Source of the DNA: Natrialba magadii ATCC 43099
GTDB taxonomy: Archaea > Halobacteriota > Halobacteria > Halobacteriales > Natrialbaceae
Direction: 5' to 3'
Assembly: GCF_000025625.1 (NCBI RefSeq)
Contig: NC_013922.1
Location: forward strand, 3,286,001 to 3,350,000
DNA length: 64,000 nt
Under the pieces are notes generated by a model. The model made no database searches and was not told where the DNA came from. It was given only the letters and a program-made list of their open reading frames with translations. Of this stretch, positions 8,852 to 16,330 are shown piece by piece. Both the position numbers and the translations under genes were made by a program. Position 1 is the stretch's first letter; every line of letters begins with the position of its first letter.

Positions 8852-10438
8852 ATGACGGGGGACGACGCTGGGGACAGGACACGCGCCGACGGTATCGAGT
8901 ATGGGGTCGACGACAAGCCACCGCTCGGTGAGTCGGCGGTGCTCGGTATTCAGCACTATCTGACGATGGTTGGAGCGAACATCGCCGTGCCGCTGATTCT
9001 GGCCGAGGCGATGGGAATGCCCGAAGAGTTGTGGCCACAGTTCATCGGAACCTTCTTCGTGGTGTCGGGGATCGCGACCCTGGCCCAGACGACGTTCGGG
9101 AACCGGTACCCGATCGTGCAGGGCGCACCGTTCTCGATGCTCGCGCCGGCGCTCGCGATTATCGCGGTCGTCACGGCTGGCGGGGTAGCCGGACAGCCCG
9201 ACTGGCAGGCCGCACTCTTGCAGTTACAGGGCGCGATCATCGTCGCGGCGATTGTCCAGGTCGCGATGGGGTACTTCGGCCTCGTCGGGAAACTACAGCG
9301 GTTCCTCTCGCCGGTCGTTATCGCGCCGACGATTGCGCTGATCGGGCTGGCGCTATTCGACGCCGGACAGATCACGTCGCCAGACCAGAGCTGGTGGTTG
9401 CTCGGGCTCACCCTGGGCCTCATCCTGCTGTTCTCGCAGTACCTCGATCTCAAGCACAAGGCGTTCCGACTGTATCCGGTGATTCTGGCGATCGCGCTGT
9501 CGTGGATCGTCGCCGCAGCGCTGTCGGCGGCTGGTGTAATCGGAATCGACCACCCCGGCCACGTTCCACTTGGGGATGTTACCGAAACCACACTCATCCT
9601 GCCGATCGCACCGTTCCAGTGGGGAATTCCTGAACTCACGACGGCGTTTGTCATCGGCATGTTCGCCGGCGTCCTCGCCTCGATCGTCGAGAGTATCGGC
9701 GACTACTACGCCGTCGCAAACCTGACCGGGGCCGCCGCACCTAGCGAGAAGCGGATCAACCACGGTATCGGGATGGAGGGACTGATGAACATCTTCTCGG
9801 GGATCATGGGCACTGGCGGCTCGACATCCTACTCCGAGAACGTCGGTGCGATCGGACTCACTGGCGTCGCCTCGCGCTACGTCGTTCAGATCGGGGCGCT
9901 CGTCATGCTGGTCGTCGGCTTCATCGGTTACTTCGGTCAGCTCATCGCGACGATCCCCGATCCGATCATCGGTGGCCTGTTCATCGCCATGTTCGCCCAG
10001 ATCGTCGCCGTCGGGATCGGCAACCTTCGCCACGTCGATCTCGAATCCTCGCGCAACGTGTTCGTCATCGGCTTCGCGCTGTTCATCGGCCTCGCGATTC
10101 CGGAGTACATGGCTAACTTCGAGACGACGCTTGCCTTCCGCGACGCTGTCGGCATCGAAGCCGCGATCGCGCCACTCGCTACCGCTGACGTCATCACCGC
10201 GATCGGACTCGGTGCAGGAATCGAAGCTGCCGCCACCGTCGCCGTCGACACGGTGTTCATCATCGGCTCGACCGGGATGGCAATCGGCGGACTCGCCGCA
10301 CTGCTACTCGACAATACGATTCCAGGCACCCGCGAGGAACGTGGCCTTACCGAACTGAATCAGCTCACCGAAGAGGATGAGGAGTTCGAATCGTTCTGGG
10401 ACCGCTGGGTCAGTTCGGACGGCGAACGCGGACAGTAA
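8852..10438 (+). CDS. NCS2-family uracil/xanthine permease
   Basis: A 528-aa integral membrane nucleobase transporter, probably proton-coupled uptake of uracil or xanthine. After a short acidic N-terminus the family motifs appear: VLGIQHYLTMVGANIAVPL in the first membrane segment, QGAPFSMLAPALAII, SIVESIGDYYAVANLTGAAA and GTGGSTSYSENVGAIGLTGVASR, the conserved NCS2/NAT segment with the substrate-binding Glu. About 12-14 membrane helices can be counted. The C-terminal tail (EEDEEFESFWDRWVSSDGERG) is cytoplasmic and acidic. The exact base transported cannot be read from the sequence. Confidence 0.94.
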   Translation: MTGDDAGDRTRADGIEYGVDDKPPLGESAVLGIQHYLTMVGANIAVPLILAEAMGMPEELWPQFIGTFFVVSGIATLAQTTFGNRYPIVQGAPFSMLAPALAIIAVVTAGGVAGQPDWQAALLQLQGAIIVAAIVQVAMGYFGLVGKLQRFLSPVVIAPTIALIGLALFDAGQITSPDQSWWLLGLTLGLILLFSQYLDLKHKAFRLYPVILAIALSWIVAAALSAAGVIGIDHPGHVPLGDVTETTLILPIAPFQWGIPELTTAFVIGMFAGVLASIVESIGDYYAVANLTGAAAPSEKRINHGIGMEGLMNIFSGIMGTGGSTSYSENVGAIGLTGVASRYVVQIGALVMLVVGFIGYFGQLIATIPDPIIGGLFIAMFAQIVAVGIGNLRHVDLESSRNVFVIGFALFIGLAIPEYMANFETTLAFRDAVGIEAAIAPLATADVITAIGLGAGIEAAATVAVDTVFIIGSTGMAIGGLAALLLDNTIPGTREERGLTELNQLTEEDEEFESFWDRWVSSDGERGQ

Positions 10439-10543
10439 CTCGGTTTTCGTTTCTTTGGCGGTTTGACTGCCAGCTTGTCCGTAAGTCTCCGCACACGTGG
10501 TGCACCGGACTCGAGTACAGCCGACACGGATGCGGTTCGGTCC

Positions 10544-10587
10544 GCCAACTTCAGTCTGTATCGGGGCCAACTTCAGTCTGCATCGGG
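10544..10587. repeat. 22-bp tandem duplication
   Basis: The unit beginning GCCAACTTCAGTCTG occurs twice head to tail (10544-10565 and 10566-10587) with one T/C difference. It lies in the non-coding stretch between the NCS2 permease and the SRA-HNH pseudogene. The surrounding gap (10439-11043) holds two copies of the frequent ACTCGAGTA motif and one possible 29-codon ORF; otherwise I see nothing in it. Confidence 0.7.
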
Positions 10588-10815
10588 GGCCTCATGTGGA
10601 GATGTGCCGGGCGAATGTGGGTGGCGTGAGGAGTCGGGGACTCGAGTACCGATATTCTGAGCCAGCGGCGCAGGGTCCGTGCGGGTACGCAGTACAAACG
10701 GAGGATTGTCTTTCACTAATGGCACTGGCCAGTTGGTCTGCGACCGAGTGGGGTGCAAGAGACAATTCGCTACCGATTGGTCGTGAGGAGAGCTGATACC
10801 ATAGTACCGAGCCGG

Positions 10816-10905
10816 CTACTCATCCGCAATAATAATTTCTTCAGACTCTTCCTGCTCGCACTCTTGAATTGCTTCTTTGACGTCTTCTTGTGTCGCTTCT
10901 TCCAT
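10816..10905 (-). CDS. possible 29-aa acidic micro-protein
   Basis: A short ORF, MEEATQEDVKEAIQECEQEE followed by SEEIIIADE and TAG. It is predicted to be one amphipathic acidic helix with a single Cys, ending in an Ile-rich strand, a composition typical of halophilic protein rather than chance. A TTTTACA-like TATA element lies about 45 bases upstream, and GAGGGT sits just before the ATG. Nothing else occupies this strand. It is too short for certainty; homology or ribosome profiling would settle it. Confidence 0.35.
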   Translation of the reverse strand: MEEATQEDVKEAIQECEQEESEEIIIADE

Positions 10906-11814
10906 CCTGTACCCTCTTTGGCGCTAGCATTCGACTCTGGGAGTGTAAAACAGCACTAGCGTATTCTCATCGAGAAAATACCCTCGTTCGTTTTGGAAGG
11001 GGTGACGCCAGGGTGATGCGGTGTCCTCGATCTTCCAACGGACTCACTCTATCCCGTGCAGTTCTCGGTGTGCCTGCAAGGCGTCCGAAGACGGCTGCTT
11101 CGCTGGCTCTTGGGGGACAGCGAGTTGTGTTCCCTCGAGTGTCCGAATTTCCTCGGGGGCCGTCTCGTCAGTTCGGTCGTTCAGGATGATCTCACGGTCG
11201 CTCGTCACTGCGAACCAGCCTGTATCGAACGCCCAGTGGTGGAGTCGGCACAGTGCGAGTCCGTTGTGGACCCTGTCTATGCCGCCTTCGGCTTTTGGAA
11301 AGATATGGGCTGCTTCGACCTCTGGGCTGCCGTCCGGTGATCGCCGCGCTGCACCGCACGCCGCACACGTGTCGTCGTAGGCATGCTTGACCTGCTTGGC
11401 AAACGCCGATGACCGTGTGAGTCGTGTCGTTCGTTCGCGCTCCGTTGTGTCTGTGAGCGACGGGCCGTCGTCTGCAGCCATCACAACTGTCGCTTGGGCG
11501 TCGGTGTACTCGTCCCAACCCGCAATTCCAAGCTTTTGCATCTCGAACCGGTAGACCATCCGTTCGCCGTCGTTCACGTACGTGTGGTCCACGACGTTGA
11601 CGAGTCCCTCGTACTCGTACGCATCCACGCCCTCTACGCTGGTGAAAAAGTAGATCGGAATGAGTTCGTGGGTCGCCTCCTTCAACGCACGATTGGCGGC
11701 TGTCTCCAGCTGGTCGCCCTTCTCGGGGACCCCTCGCCAATGTAGCGAAATTGGTCGCCATGCCCGATACGGTCGTCGTAGATCTCGCCCTCGTTCGACA
11801 GCAAAATTATGTAT

Positions 11815-12202
11815 CAGTAGTTGGTAATACGGTTTCTTTATTCAGTATGGGACGTGAAACTCGCGTTCAGTATAGGCAAACTACCTTCCTATTCAAAGAA
11901 GTTATCAACTCGTCCTATCAAAAACCCTGAAAGCGTAATTAGAATACTTCCCCACATCAACATAACCATCTCACCCTCTGCTGCAGGGGCTAATTCCTGA
12001 ATGATTGCCACTGTTCCGGCAATAACGGCTATTTGTAGACCAAGAATACCGACAAGAATTTTGTCAGAGGCCATAGAGTGAATGATACGAGGATTGATGT
12101 AAATGTCTTGCGGGAATCGGTCAGTTCGCACACGTAGTTACCGAACAGCCGATTCAGTTTCAGGGCCGATTCTGAATAAAGAAATCGCGCTACTATCTAC
12201 TG
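11815..12202 (-). mobile_element. 388-bp inverted-repeat element E1 with one small gene
   Basis: It is bounded by CAGTAG and CTACTG; the ends form imperfect terminal inverted repeats of about 47 bp sharing TTTCTTTATTCAG and TGAAACT. It is flanked by a 4-bp direct repeat GTAT (11811-11814 and 12203-12206). Removing the element and one GTAT restores an uninterrupted reading frame in the SRA-HNH gene (DDHRY joined to IILLSNEG), which proves insertion. No transposase is encoded; the only ORF is a two-helix membrane protein. A relative with matching ends lies at 40345-40723. Confidence 0.88.
11889..12074 (-). CDS. small two-helix membrane protein carried by element E1
   Basis: A 61-aa protein, MASDKILVGILGLQIAVIAG, with helices at about residues 6-26 and 34-52 and a charged end GRVDNFFE. 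The ATG at 12074 is chosen; a GTG at 12131 gives a longer frame whose extra residues lie in the conserved right end of the element. An AT-rich segment (ATTTACATC) precedes the ATG. No family recognised. It is the sole cargo of a non-autonomous-looking element, in the same position and orientation as an unrelated small membrane ORF in element E2. Confidence 0.6.
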   Translation of the reverse strand: MASDKILVGILGLQIAVIAGTVAIIQELAPAAEGEMVMLMWGSILITLSGFLIGRVDNFFE

Positions 12203-12439
12203 GTATCTGTGGTCGTCCGCCCGGCGAAGATTGATCCCCTTGATCTGATAGCCGAAGTTCGTGGTGAATACGCTCTCCAGTTCCGCCTGTGTGACTGTCT
12301 GGTGCAACTCGAGTTCAAACTCCCCTGGGCAACCCATTGTCTGAATTGACTGTCTTCGTCAGGGGAACCCTAAAGCTGCTGGCATCAGTCTGTCCCCCGT
12401 CGATTTTGTCTTGGTCTCAGACATCAATTCTAGCGAAAG

Positions 12440-13184
12440 GGCACTGTCTAGTTGAGTTAGTTTGAGAAGTGAGCAGGTCGTTGAGTTAATTTGGAATGAA
12501 GCTCGCAGACCTGCCCAGCGAGAGCTACGACGCGGATTTAGAAGAAACTTGGGAGAACGAACGGACGGCAACGCCCGTCAGGGCGTTTGCCGTCCGCCTC
12601 CACGCCACCGGTTGTTCGCTTCGGGAGACAACAACGATTCTTGCCGAATTAGGCGTTGAACGCTCTCATGGAGCGGTTTGAAACTGGGTACATCGGCTGG
12701 CTGACAGCGTCCCTGACCCGCCGAGGGCGAAGCCCTCGCGGGTCGCGGTTGACGAGACCGCTGTCAAAATTAACGGCGAATGGTCTTGGCTGTACGCTGC
12801 AATAGACCTCGATACAAAGTTGATTCTCGACGCCCAGCTGTTCGGTCGCCACGGCACCGATCCGGCCGCTGCGTTCCTGCATGGACTCCGCGAGAAACAC
12901 GATCTCTCAGAAGTGGTGTTTCTCGTTGATCAGTTTGGGTATCGGACTGCCATTGCTCGATTAGGATTGAACGGTCGGGTTGACTACACCGACCGAAACC
13001 TCATCGAAAAGTGGTTTCACACCTTCAAAATGCGCGTCGACCGTTTCCATAACTCATGGGTGGGCAGTCGGCGGGGCGCTCGCAAGTGGGTTGAACAATT
13101 CGTGCATTACTACAACCGTCAGAGACCGCATCAATCGCTCGACGGACGAACACCAGCTGAGGAGGTGCTAAACTAGACAGTGCC
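12440..13184 (+). mobile_element. IS6-family insertion sequence, copy A
   Basis: It begins GGCACTGTCTAG and ends CTAGACAGTGCC, perfect 12-bp inverted termini. It carries one transposase frame on the plus strand interrupted by TGA. It differs from copy B at only a handful of bases, for example CTGCCCAGCG against CTGCTCAGCG, and AACCTCATCGAAAAG against TACCTCATCGAAAGG. Confidence 0.92.
12496..13176 (+). pseudogene. IS6-family transposase with internal stop (copy A)
   Basis: The reading frame runs MKLADLPSESYDADLEETWE to HGAV, meets TGA at 12679-12681, then continues in the same frame as NWVHRLADSVPDPP to the end at TAG. The TGA sits where relatives have a Trp codon (my recollection of ISH14/15-type proteins). 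The DDE triad is otherwise intact: Asp in RVAVDET, Asp in VFLVDQFGYRTA, Glu in NLIEKWFHTFK. The ending RPHQSLDGRTPAEEVLN is typical of haloarchaeal IS6 transposases. Unless the stop is read through, no DDE protein is made. Confidence 0.88.
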
Positions 13185-13235
13185 GTAACAACAAATGGGA
13201 AAGAGCACTGAAAGGTATATTATTGTGGCTATCGT

Positions 13236-14216
13236 CTATGAGACCCACTCTGTTTCACATTCTACGCTATTGATTGTGAGTCCTGGAATGTCTTCACCCC
13301 CAAGATCTCCTCCCCAGTCTGAGTCTGAGCCCACACCAGCCCTTGAATATGAGAGGCCGTATGCTTGAGCAGATGTTGCTGTTGCGATGAGTACTCGATA
13401 GTGGGTTTTTGGTTCAAGCAGGAACCCAGTTGCGCCACCAACTGTGAGAGTACCATCGTCTGTTACGACCTTTTCGTCGAGCCCGTCATTGTCAGCATAT
13501 TCGAAGATTTCGTGTTGGTATTCTGGATCTGGGTCTTCGGGAAAAGTCCCATCGTCTTGCTCTTTTACTACAGATACTGTGCCAGCCACACCTGCATTGG
13601 CTCCCGTTATGGCTCCGAGAGCTAGTGTTCCGATTGTCCAAGCGACTTTAGCCCAGTTCTGAGGAGTGACCGTATCGTCGATGGGCACTTCACCTTTCCT
13701 CTCGTTGTCTGTCTCCTCCGAAGTATCGGTTGATTCACCTGCTGAAAAGGGATCAGTGGCATCAACTACACCGTATTGAGCACGGTATTCCCAGTCTATT
13801 TCCATAGTCAGGTCCGCCTTTTGAGTTGGTGCCGCGTTATAGATATCAATATAGGAGGCGGAAATGGCTGCGGCAGAGGGATTGGATCCACCTGAAGAGG
13901 ATACCGCTTTGAGGCTGTACCCATCATCTCCAATATAGTAGTTTGCTGTCGAATTATTGGGGTCGCAAGTGTAGTAGGCCCCCATACTAGTGTTCGGTAT
14001 CTCTTGTTCGGAAATGAGTGCGTAGGTATTTCGTGGTTCTTCAGAAACTTCTAATTCTAGGTCGCACATACTTTCTGGTGTTACAGGTTCCCGCTCTTCG
14101 TTGTCGGCATTGGTTGTTCCAATAAGCATCCCGCTCCCTAAACCTGCTACACCGACTGTCTGTAGGACTTTTCTCCGATTAATTCTTGAGAATCTTTTAT
14201 TGGTTGGTGGCATCAT
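13236..14216 (-). CDS. Tat-exported protein of unknown function (transposon cargo)
   Basis: A 326-aa protein, MMPPTNKRFSRINRRKVLQT. The NRRKVLQT-VGVAGLGSGML segment is a twin-arginine signal with a hydrophobic core, and no Cys follows at a lipobox, so the protein is secreted or retained by other means. The mature part is acidic with two early Cys (one in MCDLE, one in YTCDP) and a hydrophobic patch IGTLALGAITGANAGVAGT near residues 193-212. Codons are more AT-rich than the neighbours, consistent with arrival on the composite transposon. Function not recognised. Confidence 0.8.
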   Translation of the reverse strand: MMPPTNKRFSRINRRKVLQTVGVAGLGSGMLIGTTNADNEEREPVTPESMCDLELEVSEEPRNTYALISEQEIPNTSMGAYYTCDPNNSTANYYIGDDGYSLKAVSSSGGSNPSAAAISASYIDIYNAAPTQKADLTMEIDWEYRAQYGVVDATDPFSAGESTDTSEETDNERKGEVPIDDTVTPQNWAKVAWTIGTLALGAITGANAGVAGTVSVVKEQDDGTFPEDPDPEYQHEIFEYADNDGLDEKVVTDDGTLTVGGATGFLLEPKTHYRVLIATATSAQAYGLSYSRAGVGSDSDWGGDLGGEDIPGLTINSVECETEWVS

Positions 14217-14331
14217 TTTTCACCATCTAACATACTTTCACCATTTGTATTAACTTTAACTATCAAGAATGTCGCCATCACATGAGTGTCTGCACCTACC
14301 CTGGCTGATTAATCACTTCCTGGGGATATAA

Positions 14332-14523
14332 TCATATCTGGTCCTTTATGTTATCGAAGAAATAGAGGAGTAGAGCTCCTGTTATTATTAGAGAGGTTGA
14401 AAACCAAAGTGGTGTTCCTCCCCCTGTTAGGATGTTGCCTAGGATTGCAAATCCGTATAGAAACAGTACTATTCCAATAAGCCAGATACCGAAAACTGCT
14501 GTTTCTTTGATTGCCAGATTCAT
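14332..14523 (-). CDS. small two-helix membrane protein (transposon cargo)
   Basis: A 63-aa protein, MNLAIKETAVFGIWLIGIVL, with hydrophobic helices at about residues 8-30 and 38-56 and a charged end FDNIKDQI. It is AT-rich like its neighbour at 13236 and divides the same strand with a 115-base gap; it may be co-transcribed. In size and topology it matches the cargo of elements E1 and E2, but its flanks lack their terminal repeats. The region 14524-14850 between this gene and IS copy B is AT-rich and I see no gene in it. Confidence 0.6.
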   Translation of the reverse strand: MNLAIKETAVFGIWLIGIVLFLYGFAILGNILTGGGTPLWFSTSLIITGALLLYFFDNIKDQI

Positions 14524-14850
14524 CGGTTAGTTATGGTTGGGTGATTTTCATTATGAGGTTTTTGGTCGACTCAAAAAATCCATCTTGTGAACCAAGTACA
14601 GATGAGATTGTTTGGTGAGACTAGTTCGTCTGATGTAATAGTCTTGTTGAGTATCACACGTTCGATAGACTGACTGGGTTAGTAGTGGATTGTTAACAAC
14701 AGCTTCAGAGTGTTTTCCCCTGTTCTTTTTTGTTCACTCGATTGTAAACTACATGTCGCATATCAAGGGTCTGGCCGAGCTAATGGAGATACCTCTATGA
14801 TAAGCACGCCTTTGTTCCAGCAATAGAGCAACCGAACCGTCTATTTAGAC

Positions 14851-15595
14851 GGCACTGTCTAGTTGAGTTAGTTTGAGAAGTGAGCAGGTCGTTGAGTTAA
14901 TTTGGAATGAAGCTCGCAGACCTGCTCAGCGAGAGCTACGACGCGGATTTAGAAGGAACTTGGGAGAACGAACGGACGGCAACGCCCGTCAGGGCGTTTG
15001 CCGTCCGCCTCCACGCCACCGGTTGTTCGCTTCGGGAGACAACAACGATTCTTGCCGAATTAGGCGTTGAACGCTCTCATGGAGCGGTTTGAAACTGGGT
15101 ACATCGGCTGGCTGACAGCGTCCCTGACCCGCCGAGGGCGAAGCCCTCGCGGGTCGCGGTTGACGAGACCGCTGTCAAAATTAACGGCGAATGGTCTTGG
15201 CTGTACGCTGCAATAGACCTCGATACAAAGTTGATTCTCGACGCCCAGCTGTTCGGTCGCCACGGCACCGATCCGGCCGCTGCGTTCCTGCATGGACTCC
15301 GCGAGAAACACGATCTCTCAGAAGTGGTGTTTCTCGTTGATCAGTTTGGGTATCGGACTGCCATTGCTCGATTAGGATTGAACGGTCGGGTTGACTACAC
15401 CGACCGATACCTCATCGAAAGGTGGTTTCATACCTTCAAAATGCGCGTCGACCGTTTCCATAACTCATGGGTGGGCAGTCGGCGGGGCGCTCGCAAGTGG
15501 ATTGAACAATTCGTGCATTACTATAACCGTCAGAGACCGCATCAATCGCTCGATGGACGAACACCAGCTGAGGAGGTGCTAAACTAGACAGTGCC
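14851..15595 (+). mobile_element. IS6-family insertion sequence, copy B
   Basis: It has the same 745-bp length and the same GGCACTGTCTAG / CTAGACAGTGCC termini as copy A, in the same orientation. The right flank AGCGAAAG (15596-15603) matches the left flank of copy A, not any sequence to its own left. Confidence 0.92.
14907..15587 (+). pseudogene. IS6-family transposase with the same internal stop (copy B)
   Basis: The frame starts MKLADLLSESYDADLEGTWE and is stopped by TGA (15090-15092) at exactly the codon affected in copy A, then continues to TAG. DDE residues are retained, with YLIERWFHTFK in place of NLIEKWFHTFK. The shared nonsense codon means the mutation predates the duplication of the copy, so transposition must have been driven in trans, by readthrough, or by recombination. 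Confidence 0.88.
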
Positions 15596-15637
15596 AGCGA
15601 AAGAATAAATTCATTCCACTGAGGTATTTAGCCATTG

Positions 15638-16189
15638 ATGGTATCACAGGAATCACTCAACAGACTCAAGCCGTTTATCGACGAGGGCGAGACGACGATC
15701 GATGGCTACTCCACCAGCCACGAAATCGGTGTCCTCACCGACCGCCAACTGCTCAGCCTCGAAGTACGTGGCCGAGAGAACACCACGACGGTGGTCGACA
15801 CAACGTACCTCGACCAGCTCGGTGGCGTCTCGATCGAACACAATACGACTCCCGACTTCCATCAGGACAAACTCCTCTCCGGTATCGTCTCGCTGACCGT
15901 CGCACTCATCTCGTTGGCCCTTTTCGGCACGATCGACGCGGAGGCACCTGCGGCAGTCCTCCTGCTCGTCGGCCTCGGCGTCGGCGTCCTGAGTCTAGTC
16001 CTGTTCGCAGAAGCGTTCAACACACCCGAGGATACGGTTCACATCCAGCTACAGACCGATACCGGAGAGATCGCCTGGCAGGCCCGGCTCGATGAGGAGT
16101 ATCTCGAGTTCGCTGAAACACTCTCGCGAACAGTCAGTTCGGCCCACGCGACAGCAGAATCCGTGACCCGGACGGTTGGCCGGTATTGA
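15638..16189 (+). CDS. membrane protein with N-terminal PH-like region
   Basis: A 184-aa frame; ATG at 15638 (MVSQESLNRLKPFIDEGETT). Residues 15-70 alternate like a beta-rich bacterial PH-type domain (GYSTSHEIGVLTDRQLLSL). A hydrophobic hairpin follows (LLSGIVSLTVALISLALFG and AAVLLLVGLGVGVLSLVLFA), then a second beta-rich stretch (VHIQLQTDTGEIAWQARL) and a helix. The terminal stop TGA coincides with the start of the downstream TnpB element (TGACCTCC...), so the native C-terminus may have been trimmed. Its promoter side abuts the composite transposon, whose target site is only about 35 bases upstream. Function unknown. Confidence 0.75.
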   Translation: MVSQESLNRLKPFIDEGETTIDGYSTSHEIGVLTDRQLLSLEVRGRENTTTVVDTTYLDQLGGVSIEHNTTPDFHQDKLLSGIVSLTVALISLALFGTIDAEAPAAVLLLVGLGVGVLSLVLFAEAFNTPEDTVHIQLQTDTGEIAWQARLDEEYLEFAETLSRTVSSAHATAESVTRTVGRY

Positions 16190-16330
16190 CCTCCTCCCGC
16201 GCCTAAAGTCGCGGGAATCCCACCATGGGATTTCAGGCCGAGCGAAGTGGCCTGTTGGTTTCAAGACGCATTCGTTCCATGCGTCACCTGCTGGGGTTCA
16301 GCATCGGCATGGCTGTCTTGTGGCCCGGTC
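16187..16330 (-). ncRNA. putative TnpB guide RNA (omega/reRNA) scaffold
   Basis: Inferred from family knowledge: TnpB guide RNAs are transcribed from the 3' part of tnpB through the right end of the element and finish with about 16-20 bases of flanking guide. On this strand the tnpB 3' end is followed by CCATGGTGGGATTCCCGCGA and a strong hairpin closing at GCGGGAGGAGGTCA. The predicted guide would then be the sequence entering the upstream gene's last codons (ATACCGGCCAACCG). No direct evidence of transcription. Confidence 0.35.

Larger units (their letters stand above)
11044..12337 (-). pseudogene. SRA-like / HNH endonuclease, disrupted by an insertion and a frameshift
   Basis: Three pieces of one gene can be rejoined. 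The first, 12337 down to 12203, encodes MGCPGEFELELHQTVTQAEL up to DDHRY. After the inserted element (11815-12202) the frame resumes at 11810 with IILLSNEGEIYDDRIGHGDQ and FRYIGEGSP. One base is then missing near 11722-11735 and reading continues as PEKGDQLETAANRAL and the intact 3' ORF (11044-11685). The 3' part carries a treble-clef HNH: CAAC, then EAAHIFPKAEGGIDRVHNGL and CRLHHWAFD. The front resembles the SRA-like domain of modification-dependent McrA-type nucleases (DDHRY, GEG..GDQ, NRAL). It was probably a defence nuclease against modified DNA and is now inactive. Confidence 0.85.
12440..15595. mobile_element. composite transposon: two directly repeated IS6-type copies around a 1.67-kb cargo
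   Basis: Two 745-bp insertion sequences in the same orientation (12440-13184 and 14851-15595) enclose 13185-14850. The 8 bases outside the left copy (12432-12439) and outside the right copy (15596-15603) are identical, AGCGAAAG. The bases just inside (GTAACAAC after copy A, ATTTAGAC before copy B) differ. This is the signature of the whole unit entering as one piece with an IS6-type 8-bp duplication. The cargo is a Tat-exported protein gene and a small membrane-protein gene, both AT-richer than the surroundings. Confidence 0.88.

Noticed and set aside
12820-13176. Separate 118-aa gene beginning MILDAQLFGRHGTDPAAAFL (also at 15231)
   Set aside because: It is the C-terminal half of the IS6 transposase after the internal TGA, in the same frame, and not an independent gene.
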